Positions 15,500 through 24,372 of a stretch of DNA of 64,000 bases are shown here, piece after piece (within the stretch, counting starts at the first letter, position 1; each line of letters starts with the position of its first letter). The position numbers were made by a program, and so were the translations under genes. The stretch lies in assembly GCA_963745975.1 (NCBI GenBank), contig CAVUZJ010000010.1, positions 62,001 through 126,000 on the forward strand. Reading direction: 5' to 3'. The notes beneath the pieces are model-generated. The model did no database searches and was not told the origin of the DNA. It saw only the letters and a list, made by a program, of their open reading frames with translations. Source of the DNA: JAKAWQ01 sp963745975. GTDB taxonomy: Bacteria > Pseudomonadota > Alphaproteobacteria > Acetobacterales > Acetobacteraceae.

Positions 15500-17260
15500 C
15501 TAAGCGGCCTCGGAGGAGACGACGTGCAGCGCCTGGCGGCGCAGCAGATGCTGGTAGGGGCCGGGGGCCTTCTCGAGGATCGAGGGCGAGCCGTCCTGGA
15601 CGATGCGTCCCGCGTCGAGCACGACGATGCGGTCGAAGTCGCGGAGCGTGGAGAGCCGATGCGCGACGGCGATGACCGTGCGGCCGTGCATGAGCCGGTC
15701 GAGCGCTTCCTGCACCGCCTGCTCGGACTCGCTGTCGAGCGAGGAGGTGGCCTCGTCGAGGATCAGGATCGGCGCGTCGCGCAGGAAGGCGCGCGCGATG
15801 GCGAGGCGCTGGCGCTGTCCGCCGGAGAGGCGCACGCCGCGCTCGCCCACCATCGTTGCGAGGCCTTCCGGGAGGGCGGCGAGAAACTCGCCGCATCCCG
15901 CCGCCTCAGCGGCGGCGTGGACCTGCTCGTCGGTGGCGTCGGGGCGGCTGTAGCGGATGTTCTCGAGCACCGAGCGATGGAAGAGCATCACCTCCTGCGG
16001 CACGACGGCGACGGTCGCGGCGAGGCTCTCGCGCGTGAGGTGGGAGACGGCGTGGCCATCGATCAGGACGGCGCCGGAGTCCGCGTCCCAGAAGCGCTGG
16101 ATCAGGGCAAGGATGGTGGATTTGCCGGCGCCGGAACGACCGACCAGGCCGACGCGCTCGCCGGGTGCGATCTCGAGGTTGAAGTCGCGCAGCACCGCGC
16201 CGCTGCCGCTCGGGTAGGCGAAGCTGACGTTGCGGAACGAGATCTGGCCGCCGGAGCGGCTTTCGAGCAGCTCCATCCCGGCACGCTCGGGCATCTCGTG
16301 GGGCTGCATGAGCCCTTCCACGGATTCCTTGAGCCGCGCCATGTACTGGACGAGATCGACCGCGGCGACGGCGAGGTCGCGGGTGCCGTGGAGGATGGTG
16401 AAGCCGAGCGTGACGACCAGCACCACGTCGCCCGGCGTCATCAGATGCTGGCGCCACAGGGCGACCGCCCAGACCAGCATGCCGGCGGTGAGAACCGCGG
16501 TGGTCACGGCGTGGAGGAGGCGGAGATTCTCGAGGAAGAGGAGGCTGCGCCGGCGCGCCTCGACCTCGCCGCCGACCTTGGCGGAGAAGCGCTCGTATTC
16601 GCGGCGCTGGGCGCCGAAGACGCGCACGAGGAGCATGTTGTTGACGACGTCCACCATCTCGCCGTTCACCGCCGAGGCCTCGCTTGCGTACGCCTGGTGA
16701 ACGTCGCGGCCCTTGGCGGCGAGGCGCATCAGGCCGATGGCGAGCACGACCGCGATCACCGCGAGCGCAGCGGCCATCGGCGGATGGACGAAGCCCAGCG
16801 TGATGATCGCGCCGATGACGGCGAAGCAGGGCGGCAGCGCGCGCCAGACCAGCGTCGTCTCGACGATGTAGAAGGCGTCCGCGGCGGCGCTGATGCGCCC
16901 GGCGAGCGCGCCCGGCAGGCGGGAGATGAAGTAGGCGGGGGCGTGGCCGACGAGGTGACGGAAGAGATCGCGGCGGATGTCGCCGGTGACGGCGACGAAG
17001 ACGCGGCTCGCGCGAAAGCCGGCGATGCGCCAGAAGAGATTGTCGCATGCGACGAGGGCGGCAAGCACGGCGACCGCCGACCAGACGCGGGCGGGATCGC
17101 CCGCTGCCAGAACGTCGACGAGGCCGGCGACCGCGTACTGCGAGCCGACCGCGCAGGCGACACCCGCGAGCACGCCGCCGAGCACGATCGCGTGGCCGAG
17201 GGGATAGCGCCGCACGTAGCCGAGCAAAAATCGGTAGGGTTGGATGGGACGGTCGTCCAT
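15500..17260 (-). CDS. ABC exporter, fused membrane and ATPase domains
   Basis: 586-residue half-transporter of the ABCB/MsbA type. Six membrane helices (about residues 20-320) are followed by an ATPase domain with Walker A GRSGAGKST (about 370), the ABC signature LSGGQRQRLAIARA (about 478), Walker B LILDEATSS (about 505) and the switch histidine in VIAVAHRLSTL. It probably acts as a homodimer exporting lipid, polysaccharide precursor or a drug. ATG 17260 has GGAGG 7 bases upstream; longer in-frame starts run into non-coding sequence. Confidence 0.9.
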   Translation of the reverse strand: MDDRPIQPYRFLLGYVRRYPLGHAIVLGGVLAGVACAVGSQYAVAGLVDVLAAGDPARVWSAVAVLAALVACDNLFWRIAGFRASRVFVAVTGDIRRDLFRHLVGHAPAYFISRLPGALAGRISAAADAFYIVETTLVWRALPPCFAVIGAIITLGFVHPPMAAALAVIAVVLAIGLMRLAAKGRDVHQAYASEASAVNGEMVDVVNNMLLVRVFGAQRREYERFSAKVGGEVEARRRSLLFLENLRLLHAVTTAVLTAGMLVWAVALWRQHLMTPGDVVLVVTLGFTILHGTRDLAVAAVDLVQYMARLKESVEGLMQPHEMPERAGMELLESRSGGQISFRNVSFAYPSGSGAVLRDFNLEIAPGERVGLVGRSGAGKSTILALIQRFWDADSGAVLIDGHAVSHLTRESLAATVAVVPQEVMLFHRSVLENIRYSRPDATDEQVHAAAEAAGCGEFLAALPEGLATMVGERGVRLSGGQRQRLAIARAFLRDAPILILDEATSSLDSESEQAVQEALDRLMHGRTVIAVAHRLSTLRDFDRIVVLDAGRIVQDGSPSILEKAPGPYQHLLRRQALHVVSSEAA

Positions 17261-17274
17261 GCGGTGCCTCCGGC

Positions 17275-17295
17275 CAGAGGGCGTCGTGCCCTCTG
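17275..17295 (-). promoter_or_regulatory. hairpin in the ABC gene leader
   Basis: Perfect 8-bp stem CAGAGGGC/GCCCTCTG with a 5-base loop, ending a few bases before the ribosome site of the ABC exporter gene. It could influence translation; no stronger evidence. Confidence 0.3.
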
Positions 17296-17495
17296 CTTGC
17301 TTCCCGCCGCGGGGCCGGAAAGAGGGCCGGAGGGGGCGGCGGAGCCCCCCCTCGCCCCGGCCCGGCGGCGAGAGGGGGAGAGCACCGCAACTGTTTGGCA
17401 AATCTACGGCAAATCCGGACCTCCTCTTGCCTTTATTGCAACGCGAGGTGAGCGCTGCGGTCGATCTCGCCGCACTCCAGAGGAGGACCGCTCCC

Positions 17496-18578
17496 ATGCG
17501 TTTCGGCCCCATGCGCATCGCCCAGATTGCTCCCCTCGTCGAATCCGTGCCGCCGCGCCTCTACGGCGGGACCGAGAGGGTGGTCGCCTACCTGACGGAA
17601 GAACTGGTCGCGATGGGCCACGACGTGACGCTGTTCGCGAGCGGCGATTCCGAGACCCGCGCGACGCTCCGGCCGATGTGGCCGCAGGCACTGCGCCTCG
17701 ACCCTTCGGTCGCCGACCCGATCACGCCGCAGCTGATGATGATGGAAGACGTCCGGCGCGTGGCCGAGACTTTCGACATCCTGCATTTCCATGTCGATCA
17801 CTGGCCTTTTTCCCTCTTCACCCGCCAGCGGACGCCGTTCTTGACGACGCTGCACGGCAGGCTCGACCTGGCCGAGCTGGGCCCGATCTACGCCCGCTTC
17901 CCGCAGGTTCCGGTGGTGTCGATTTCGGACGCGCAGCGGCGGCCGCTGCCGCAGGCCAATTTCGTGGCGACGATCCAGCACGGCTTGCCGGAAAATCTGC
18001 TGACCCCGCTTGCGATCCGGCCGGGCTATCTCGCCTTCCTCGGCCGCATCTGCCCCGAGAAGCGGCCCGACCGCGCGATCGAGATCGCGAGCCGGAGCGG
18101 CATCCCGTTGCGCATTGCCGCCAAGGTCGATCGCGTCGATAAGCGCTATTTCGAGGAGAAGATCCGCCCGCTGCTCGAGCGGCCGGGAGTCGAGTTCATC
18201 GGCGAGATCGGCGATCGGGAGAAATCGGAATTCCTGAGCGGAGCGCTGGCACTCCTCGCACCGATCGACTGGCCGGAGCCGTTTGGCCTGGTGATGATCG
18301 AGGCGATGGCCTGCGGCACGCCGGTGATCGCCTTCGACCGCGGATCGGTGCGGGAAGTCGTGGCGGACGGCCGCACCGGCTTCATCGTCAGCGACGTCGC
18401 GGGCGCGGTCGCGGCATGCCGGCGCCTCGACGAGCTCGACCGCGCAACGATCCGCGCGGAGTTCGAGGAACGCTTCAGCGCCAGGCGGATGGCGGAGGAC
18501 TACGTCGCGCTCTACCGACGGCTCGCATTCCAGGAGCTGCGCACGCGCCAGGCCGCCGGTCTCAGGGTAGTGGTCTAG
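17496..18578 (+). CDS. glycosyltransferase family 4
   Basis: 360-residue GT-B glycosyltransferase. The N-terminal Rossmann part starts MRIAQIAPL and contains PPRLYGGTERVVAYLTEEL. The C-terminal part has LAFLGRICPEKRPDRAI and the nucleotide-sugar motif PIDWPEPFGLVMIEAMACGTPVIAF (E and E spaced as in the EX7E motif). ATG 17496 has AGGAGG at 17481-17486. It is a close paralogue of the gene at 43405-44460. Product unknown; a cell-envelope or storage glycan is likely. Divergent from the ABC exporter, so a shared glycan export role is possible. Confidence 0.87.
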   Translation: MRFGPMRIAQIAPLVESVPPRLYGGTERVVAYLTEELVAMGHDVTLFASGDSETRATLRPMWPQALRLDPSVADPITPQLMMMEDVRRVAETFDILHFHVDHWPFSLFTRQRTPFLTTLHGRLDLAELGPIYARFPQVPVVSISDAQRRPLPQANFVATIQHGLPENLLTPLAIRPGYLAFLGRICPEKRPDRAIEIASRSGIPLRIAAKVDRVDKRYFEEKIRPLLERPGVEFIGEIGDREKSEFLSGALALLAPIDWPEPFGLVMIEAMACGTPVIAFDRGSVREVVADGRTGFIVSDVAGAVAACRRLDELDRATIRAEFEERFSARRMAEDYVALYRRLAFQELRTRQAAGLRVVV

Positions 18579-18641
18579 ACCAGATCAAACTTGCGTGAGG
18601 AGGGCGCGGGTGGGACAGCTTGTGCGATCTGTGGCAAGGTC

Positions 18642-19172
18642 ATGGGGATGCACCAGCTTCTGCTCCTGCGCCATGCGAAGTCGTCCTGGGATGATCAGGG
18701 CGTTGCCGATCGTGTCCGGCCGCTCAACCATCGCGGCGAGCGTGCGGCGGCGGCCATGGGGCGGGCGATGTCCGAGGGTGGTCTCGTTCCGGGGCTGATA
18801 CTCGCATCGCCGGCGCGGCGGTCCATGCAGACGCTGGCGGCACTCGCGCCCTTCCCGCGGCGGACGCGGATCGAGACGCCGGAGCCGCTCTATCTCGCGC
18901 GCGTGCCGGACTTCTTCGAGATTTTGCGCATCGTGCCGGAGAGCGAGGCGGGCGTGCTGGTCATCGGGCACAATCCCGGACTGCATGAGTTCGCGGTGGC
19001 GCTGGTGGGCGAGAGCGCGCCGACGGCGGATGCCGAGCGGCTCTGCCAGCGCTTCCCGACCGCGGCGCTCGCGGAGTTCGCGATTGCCGGGCGCTGGCGC
19101 GATCTCGGGCCGGGCGGGGCGCGGCTGGTGCGGTTCGTGCAGCCGCGCGACCTGCCGGAGATGGCTGCCTGA
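18642..19172 (+). CDS. sixA: SixA-type phosphohistidine phosphatase
   Basis: 176-residue histidine phosphatase. The catalytic motif LLLRHAKSSW is at residues 5-14, with the family arginine/glutamate region in RRSMQTL and the second histidine in VLVIGHNPGLHEF (about residue 109). SixA dephosphorylates histidine phosphotransfer domains. It overlaps the CYTH/CHAD gene by 4 bases, a pairing seen repeatedly in alphaproteobacteria and hinting at a phosphate or polyphosphate context. ATG 18642 (or 18648) is chosen because the segment upstream shows no family similarity. Confidence 0.85.
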   Translation: MGMHQLLLLRHAKSSWDDQGVADRVRPLNHRGERAAAAMGRAMSEGGLVPGLILASPARRSMQTLAALAPFPRRTRIETPEPLYLARVPDFFEILRIVPESEAGVLVIGHNPGLHEFAVALVGESAPTADAERLCQRFPTAALAEFAIAGRWRDLGPGGARLVRFVQPRDLPEMAA

Positions 19173-20638
19173 ACGGTTTCGCCCTCGAGCTTTCAGTCCC
19201 GCCCGATGCGGTCGGGGCGCTCCGCCGGCACAATTTGCTCCAACCCTCGCGGGCGGCGCTGGCGCGCCGGCGGCTGGTGCATATGGCCTGGCACGACACG
19301 GAGGATGGGGCGCTCGCGGCGGAGGGCCTGACGCTCGTGGAAGAGCGGCAGGGGCGGACGCGGCAGTGGCGGATCGAGCAGGTGGCGCCGGCGGAGGGGG
19401 AAGCGCCCGGTGTGGTGGGGGCCGCGCTGGGGAGCGCCGCGCGGCCCGAGGCGCTGGGGCGCGAGCTGCCGGGCCCGCTTCGGGCGGTGGCGCGGTTCGA
19501 GGGCACGCGCCGCAGCGCCGGCCCGGGGGGAGGCCCAGGGGGAGTAGAGAGCGGGGGAGAGGGCGAGGTCGCGCTCCTGGAGGGGACGCTACAGACCTCG
19601 CGCGGGGAAAGGAGGGTTGCGCGGCTGGTTCTCGCGGGCGCGCCGGGCGGGGTTTTCGCCCTCGCCGACGGGCTGCTCGCGGATCTGCCGCTTGCGGTGC
19701 CGGCGGCGAGCCTTGCCGAGGAGGCGCTCGGCGTGGCGCGGGCAGACGCGCCCGCCGCCTCGCCGCTGCTGCCGGAGGGGCTCGAGGCGGGGGAGGCGCT
19801 GGCCTGGCTGGTGGCCGTGCTGACGCGGGTCCTGCTCGTGCTGGCGCCGGGGGCGGCGGCGGGGGAAGCGAGCGAGCCCGTGCATCAGATGCGGGTGGCG
19901 CTCCGGCGCCTCAGGACGGCGATCGCGCTCCTCAAGCCGCTGCTGCCGGCGGCGGCGGCGCTCGCGGAGGCGAGCGAGGGGCTCAGGGGGCTTGCCCGCG
20001 CGCTCGGGCCGGCGCGGGAGTGGGATGTGTTCCTGGAGGGTACGGCGCCGGCGATCAAGGCGGCCTTCCCGGAGGACGCGGCGATTGCGCGGCTGCTCGA
20101 GGGAGCGCGGCGGCGGCGCGAGGGCGCCTATGCCGCGTTGGGCGAGGAGCTGGCGGGGGCAGGATTTCGCCGGCTGATGCTCCGTCTCGCTCAGATCGCC
20201 GTGCTGCGTCCCTGGCGGCGGGAGGGCGAGCGGGGGCCGGAGACGCGGCTTGCAACGGTCGCGCCGGCGCTCTTGCAGCGGCGGCATCGGAAGCTGCTTT
20301 CCGCCGCGGCGGAGATCGAGACGGCGGACGCGGCGCATCTGCATGCGGTGCGGCTGCGCGCGAAGCGGCTGCGCTACGCGGGCGAGCTGCTCTCCTCGCT
20401 CTTCCCGCGCAAGGAGGTGCTGCGCTTTCTGCGCCGGCTGGTGCGGCTGCAGGACCGGCTTGGCATCCTGAACGACGCGGTATGTGTGGAGCGGCTGCTG
20501 GGCGAGCTGGGGCGGGCGGGAAGCGGGCGCGCCGGGGGCATCGTGCTCGGCTTCGTCGCCGCCTCGGCACTTCGGGAGCGGGCGCGGATCGGGCCGGCGT
20601 GGCGCAAGTTCCGCAAGCAGGCGCCGTTCTGGGGCTAG
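19169..20638 (+). CDS. CYTH and CHAD domain protein
   Basis: 489 residues. The N-terminal half is a CYTH triphosphate-tunnel domain (LELSVPPDAVGALRRH opening, residues 1-200), although the acidic/basic tunnel residues look eroded. The C-terminal half is a CHAD domain with its histidine/arginine helices (PVHQMRVALRRLRTAIALL near residue 235 and HLHAVRLRAKRLRYAGELL near 392). CHAD domains bind polyphosphate. TTG 19235 would remove the first CYTH strand and no ATG, GTG or TTG exists earlier in frame. CTG 19169, overlapping the sixA stop and preceded by CCGGAG, is the likely start. Confidence 0.82.
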   Translation: MNGFALELSVPPDAVGALRRHNLLQPSRAALARRRLVHMAWHDTEDGALAAEGLTLVEERQGRTRQWRIEQVAPAEGEAPGVVGAALGSAARPEALGRELPGPLRAVARFEGTRRSAGPGGGPGGVESGGEGEVALLEGTLQTSRGERRVARLVLAGAPGGVFALADGLLADLPLAVPAASLAEEALGVARADAPAASPLLPEGLEAGEALAWLVAVLTRVLLVLAPGAAAGEASEPVHQMRVALRRLRTAIALLKPLLPAAAALAEASEGLRGLARALGPAREWDVFLEGTAPAIKAAFPEDAAIARLLEGARRRREGAYAALGEELAGAGFRRLMLRLAQIAVLRPWRREGERGPETRLATVAPALLQRRHRKLLSAAAEIETADAAHLHAVRLRAKRLRYAGELLSSLFPRKEVLRFLRRLVRLQDRLGILNDAVCVERLLGELGRAGSGRAGGIVLGFVAASALRERARIGPAWRKFRKQAPFWG

Positions 20639-20692
20639 CGGTTGAGCGCGGGCGGGGCGGGTTAGCACCAGGGAATGCTGCGGGCGCGAAGG

Positions 20693-20721
20693 TTGCACCG
20701 GAGGGATTTTGGCCCTTATTT
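20693..20721 (+). promoter_or_regulatory. candidate promoter of gltA
   Basis: TTGCAC at 20693-20698 and TTATTT at 20716-20721 separated by 17 bases, about 62 bases before the citrate synthase ATG, in an otherwise GC-rich gap. Confidence 0.4.
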
Positions 20722-20782
20722 ATTGCATCGCGGAAGCGGCAGGCCGGTCCGGCCGCCCGGGACGGACAAGGGGGATCTGCGC

Positions 20783-22090
20783 ATGAACGGCACCGCCAAC
20801 GGCTCCGTCACGATCAGCCTGGACGGCACCAACCAGTCGATGAAGCTGCCGCTGCTCGGCGGCACGATCGGCCCGTCGGTCGCCGACATACGCAAGCTCT
20901 ACGGCAATCTCGGGATCTTCACCTTCGATCCCGGGTACGGCGAGACGGCGAGCTGCGAGAGCAAGATCACCTACATCGACGGCGACCTCGGCGTGCTGCT
21001 CTATCGCGGCTACCCGATCGAGGAGCTGGCCGAGCATGCGAGCTTCATCGAGGTCGCCTATCTGCTGCTCAACGGCGAGCTGCCGAACGGCCCGGAGCTC
21101 GCCGACTTCGACAACTCGGTGCGGCGGCACACGATGCTGCACGAGCAGCTCCGCCGCTTCTTCGAGGGATTCCGCCGCGACGCCCATCCGATGGCGGTGC
21201 TCTGCGGGGTGGTGGGCGCGCTCTCGGCCTTCTATCACGACAGCCTCGACATCACGAACCCCGAGCACCGGCGGATCAGCGCCTTCCGCCTGATCGCCAA
21301 GCTGCCGACGATCGCCGCCTGGACCTACAAATATTCGATCGGCCAACCCTTCGTGTATCCGCGCAACGACCTTGCGTACGCCGAGAACTTCCTTTACATG
21401 ATGAACGCGGTGCCGGCCGAGCCACACACGGTGAGTCCGGTGCTGGCGCAGGCGATGGATCGCATCCTGACCCTGCATGCGGACCATGAGCAGAACGCCT
21501 CGACGAGCACGGTGCGGCTGGCCGGCTCGACGGGTGCCAACCCGTTCGCCTGCATCGCCGCCGGCATCGCGAGCCTGTGGGGCCCGGCGCATGGCGGGGC
21601 GAACGAGGCGGTGCTCAAGATGCTGGGCGAGATCGGCAGCGTCAAGGCGATCCCCGAGTTCCTCGCCAAGGTGAAGGACCGCAACAGCAATGTCCGGCTG
21701 ATGGGATTCGGGCACCGCGTCTACAAGAATTACGATCCGCGCGCGAAGATCATGCAGCGCACCTGCTACGAGGTGCTCGACGAGCTGGGGATCAAGGACG
21801 ACCCGCTGCTCGATCTCGCGATGGCGCTCGAGAAGATCGCGCTCGAGGACGATTATTTCGTGAGCCGCAGGCTCTATCCGAACGTCGATTTCTATTCCGG
21901 GATCATCCTCAAGGCGATGGGCTTCCCGACCCACATGTTCACCGTGCTCTTCGCGGTGGCGCGGACGGTGGGTTGGATCAGCCAGTGGAAGGAGATGATC
22001 GAGGATCCCTCGCAGCGGATCGGCCGGCCGCGCCAGCTCTACACCGGCCCGGTTCAGCGGAGCTATGTGCCGGTGGAAGAGCGTGCTTGA
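20783..22090 (+). CDS. gltA: citrate synthase
   Basis: 435-residue type II (hexameric, NADH-sensitive class) citrate synthase condensing oxaloacetate and acetyl-CoA. Catalytic regions are intact: HADHEQNASTSTVR (histidine about residue 234), GPAHGGANEAV (histidine about 271) and NVDFYSG (aspartate about 369). The N-terminal beta domain with FTFDPGYGETASCESKITYIDGD is present. ATG 20783 follows AGGGGGAT. Monocistronic by spacing. Confidence 0.96.
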   Translation: MNGTANGSVTISLDGTNQSMKLPLLGGTIGPSVADIRKLYGNLGIFTFDPGYGETASCESKITYIDGDLGVLLYRGYPIEELAEHASFIEVAYLLLNGELPNGPELADFDNSVRRHTMLHEQLRRFFEGFRRDAHPMAVLCGVVGALSAFYHDSLDITNPEHRRISAFRLIAKLPTIAAWTYKYSIGQPFVYPRNDLAYAENFLYMMNAVPAEPHTVSPVLAQAMDRILTLHADHEQNASTSTVRLAGSTGANPFACIAAGIASLWGPAHGGANEAVLKMLGEIGSVKAIPEFLAKVKDRNSNVRLMGFGHRVYKNYDPRAKIMQRTCYEVLDELGIKDDPLLDLAMALEKIALEDDYFVSRRLYPNVDFYSGIILKAMGFPTHMFTVLFAVARTVGWISQWKEMIEDPSQRIGRPRQLYTGPVQRSYVPVEERA

Positions 22091-22111
22091 GGGAGCCGCA
22101 GCCGGAGGCTT

Positions 22112-23131
22112 TTACCCGCCGATCCTGAGCACGACGCGGAAGCGCGCCTTGCCGCTCATCATCCGCTCATAGGCGGCCTCCGCCTCGGCGAGCGGGAAGA
22201 TCTCGTTCATCGAGGCGATGCCGTGGAGCCGGCAGAAGCCGAGCGTGTCCTCGGAATCGACGGCGGTGCCCGAGTACCAGCCGCGCACGCCGGCGGATTT
22301 CTGGAGGAGGTCGAGGGAATCGATGGTGAGCGCGCCGACGGCGCCGATGACCATCATGGTTCCGTTGGCGCCGAGGCCGCCCAGGATCGCCTGCATGGCG
22401 GGGCCGCTGGTGACGGTGGCGATGATCGCCTTGGCGCCGCCCATTTCCTGGAGCGCGGTGGCGGGATCGGCGGCGTCGCTGTCGATGTAGTCGTGGGCAC
22501 CGAGGGAGCGCGCGAGCGCCTCCTTGTCGCGGCCGCGATTGACGGCGACGGTGCGGAAGCCCTGGCGGGCGGCGAACTGGATGCCGAGATGGCCGAGGCC
22601 GCCGACGCCGTGGACGGCGACCAGATCGCCGGGGCGGGCGCCGCAGTTGCGGATGGCGTTGAAGGTGGTGATGCCGGCGCAGAGGAGCGGGGCGGAGGCG
22701 ACGGGGTCCATATCCTCCGGCACGTGCGCGAGGGCGGAGGCGAGGGCCAGCATGTGGGTGGCGTAGCCGCCGTCGCTTGTGACGCCGGTGGCGCCCTGAA
22801 TGTTCTCGCAGGCGAAGGCCTCGCCGCGGCGGCAATGGCCGCAATAGCCGCATGAGCCGCTGAACCAGCCGACGCCGACGCGGGCGCCGACCGCGAAGCC
22901 TTCGACGTCCGGGCCGAGCGCGTCGATCACGCCGATGACCTCGTGGCCGGGGATGCGCGGATAGGCGATGCCGGGCATGAGGCCCTGCACGGTGAGGGAG
23001 TCGCTGTGGCAGACGCCGCAGGCGGCGACGCGGATGCGGACCTCGTGGCGGCCGGGCTCGGGAAGGTCGCGCTCCTCGGCGCGAAAGCGCCCGCCGGGCG
23101 CCGGGACGACCATTGCGCGCATCTTCGACAT
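22112..23131 (-). CDS. zinc-dependent alcohol dehydrogenase
   Basis: 339-residue medium-chain dehydrogenase. Catalytic zinc ligands appear in CGVCHSDS (about residues 38-45) and GHE (about 61). The four structural-zinc cysteines are in CGYCGHCRRGEAFAC (about 93-107), and the nucleotide loop is GVGGLGHLG (about 175). It probably interconverts an alcohol and aldehyde with NAD(P)H. It is divergent from an XRE-cupin regulator whose start region carries a palindrome, so control by that protein is likely. Confidence 0.9.
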   Translation of the reverse strand: MSKMRAMVVPAPGGRFRAEERDLPEPGRHEVRIRVAACGVCHSDSLTVQGLMPGIAYPRIPGHEVIGVIDALGPDVEGFAVGARVGVGWFSGSCGYCGHCRRGEAFACENIQGATGVTSDGGYATHMLALASALAHVPEDMDPVASAPLLCAGITTFNAIRNCGARPGDLVAVHGVGGLGHLGIQFAARQGFRTVAVNRGRDKEALARSLGAHDYIDSDAADPATALQEMGGAKAIIATVTSGPAMQAILGGLGANGTMMVIGAVGALTIDSLDLLQKSAGVRGWYSGTAVDSEDTLGFCRLHGIASMNEIFPLAEAEAAYERMMSGKARFRVVLRIGG

Positions 23132-23218
23132 GGGCGGCTCCGTTTGGGGATGACGGATGTGATGTGGGGGCTGAGGGCGGCCGGTTCGATGCCGTTGCCG
23201 AGCGCATCGGGGAGGGGA

Positions 23219-23256
23219 TTGCGGCGAGCGCGTGTTGTCCATTATACATGATGTAT
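23219..23256 (+). promoter_or_regulatory. promoter and operator overlapping the XRE gene start
   Basis: TTGCGG (23219-23224) and TATACA (23243-23248) are 18 bases apart, which puts the transcript start at or next to ATG 23255. The perfect palindrome ATACAT-G-ATGTAT (23244-23256) covers the -10 element and the start codon. Autorepression and control of the divergent dehydrogenase are plausible. Confidence 0.5.
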
Positions 23257-23821
23257 GACTACTATACTTGACGATACGGGGTCGCGGATCGCCCGGCGGG
23301 TGAGGCTCGAGCGGGATGCGCGCGGCTGGTCGCTCGCCGATCTGGCGGAGCGCGCGCATGTCTCGAAGGCGACGATCAGCAAGATCGAGCGCGAGGAGAT
23401 GAGTCCGACGGCGGTGCTGCTGGTGCGGCTAGCGGGCGCCTTCGATTTGACGTTGGCGGGCTTGCTGCTGCGGGCCGAAGGCGAGGGCGAGCGCTTGTCG
23501 CGGGCGGCGGAGCAGACTGTGTGGCGGGACCCCGAGACGGGCTATGTGCGAAGGCAGGTATTCGCGCGCCCCGATCATCCGCTGGAGATCGCGCGGATCG
23601 CGCTGCCGGCGGGGCAGCGCGTGGTGCTGCCGGCCTCGTCGTACGCGCATATCCGCCAGGCGGTGTGGGTGCAGGCGGGCGAGCTGGTGGTCGTCGAGGG
23701 GGGCGAGCGGCACGTGCTGGGCGCCGGCGACTGTTTGGGGTTCGGGCCGCCGTCCGAAGTGACGTTCGCGAACGAGAGCGGGCGGGCTTGCGCCTATCTC
23801 GTCGTTCTGGCGCGGGGATAG
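23255..23821 (+). CDS. XRE-family regulator with cupin domain
   Basis: 188 residues. The N-terminal helix-turn-helix (about residues 10-65) contains WSLADLAERAHVSKATISKIER, a canonical XRE recognition region. The C-terminal part (about 95-185) is a small cupin barrel (LPAGQRVVLPASSYAHIRQAVWV, GAGDCLGFGPPSEVTFAN), usually a ligand sensor. Probably represses itself and the divergent alcohol dehydrogenase. No ribosome site precedes the ATG, consistent with a leaderless transcript. Followed after 5 bases by an acetyltransferase gene. Confidence 0.88.
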   Translation: MTTILDDTGSRIARRVRLERDARGWSLADLAERAHVSKATISKIEREEMSPTAVLLVRLAGAFDLTLAGLLLRAEGEGERLSRAAEQTVWRDPETGYVRRQVFARPDHPLEIARIALPAGQRVVLPASSYAHIRQAVWVQAGELVVVEGGERHVLGAGDCLGFGPPSEVTFANESGRACAYLVVLARG

Positions 23822-23826
23822 CGTAG

Positions 23827-24372
23827 ATGGGCGGGATCGCGATCCGCGCCTTGGGCCCCTCGCCCGCGATTCGGGCGATGCTGAGCGAGATCTTGATCGA
23901 GGTGGTGGCGGGCGGCGGATCGGTGAGCTTCATGCACCCGCTCGCACGCGAGGCGGCGGATGCGTTCTGGGAAGAAGCGCTCGCGGCGGCGGCGCGGGGC
24001 GAGCGGGTCGTGCTCGGGGCGTGGGAGGGGGTGGTTCTGGCGGGGACGGTGAGCCTGCTGCTCGATTGTCCGCCCAACCAGCCGCACCGCGCCGAGATCG
24101 CCAAGCTGATGACGCGGCCGAGCTACCGGGGACGGGGCGTGGCAGCCGCGCTGATGCGGGCGGCGGAGGGGTTCGCGCTGGCGCAGGCGCGCACGCTTCT
24201 GGTGCTCGACACCGCGACCGAGGGCGGGGCAGCGCGGCTCTATGAGCGGCTGGGGTTTTGCCTGGCGGGCGAGATTCCCGACTATGCGCTGAAGCCGCAT
24301 GGCGGGCTGACCGGGACGCTGATCTATTGGAAGCGGATCGGCGGGGTGGGCGTCAGAGCCGCTTCTCCATGA
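23827..24372 (+). CDS. GNAT-family N-acetyltransferase
   Basis: 181-residue acetyltransferase. The acetyl-CoA loop reads RPSYRGRGVAAALMRAAE (about residues 98-115), followed by LLVLDTATEGGAARLYERLGF, the standard motif A and B. It follows the XRE-cupin gene by 5 bases and probably shares its transcript. Overlaps the convergent minus-strand GNAT gene by 20 bases. Substrate unknown. Confidence 0.85.
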   Translation: MGGIAIRALGPSPAIRAMLSEILIEVVAGGGSVSFMHPLAREAADAFWEEALAAAARGERVVLGAWEGVVLAGTVSLLLDCPPNQPHRAEIAKLMTRPSYRGRGVAAALMRAAEGFALAQARTLLVLDTATEGGAARLYERLGFCLAGEIPDYALKPHGGLTGTLIYWKRIGGVGVRAASP

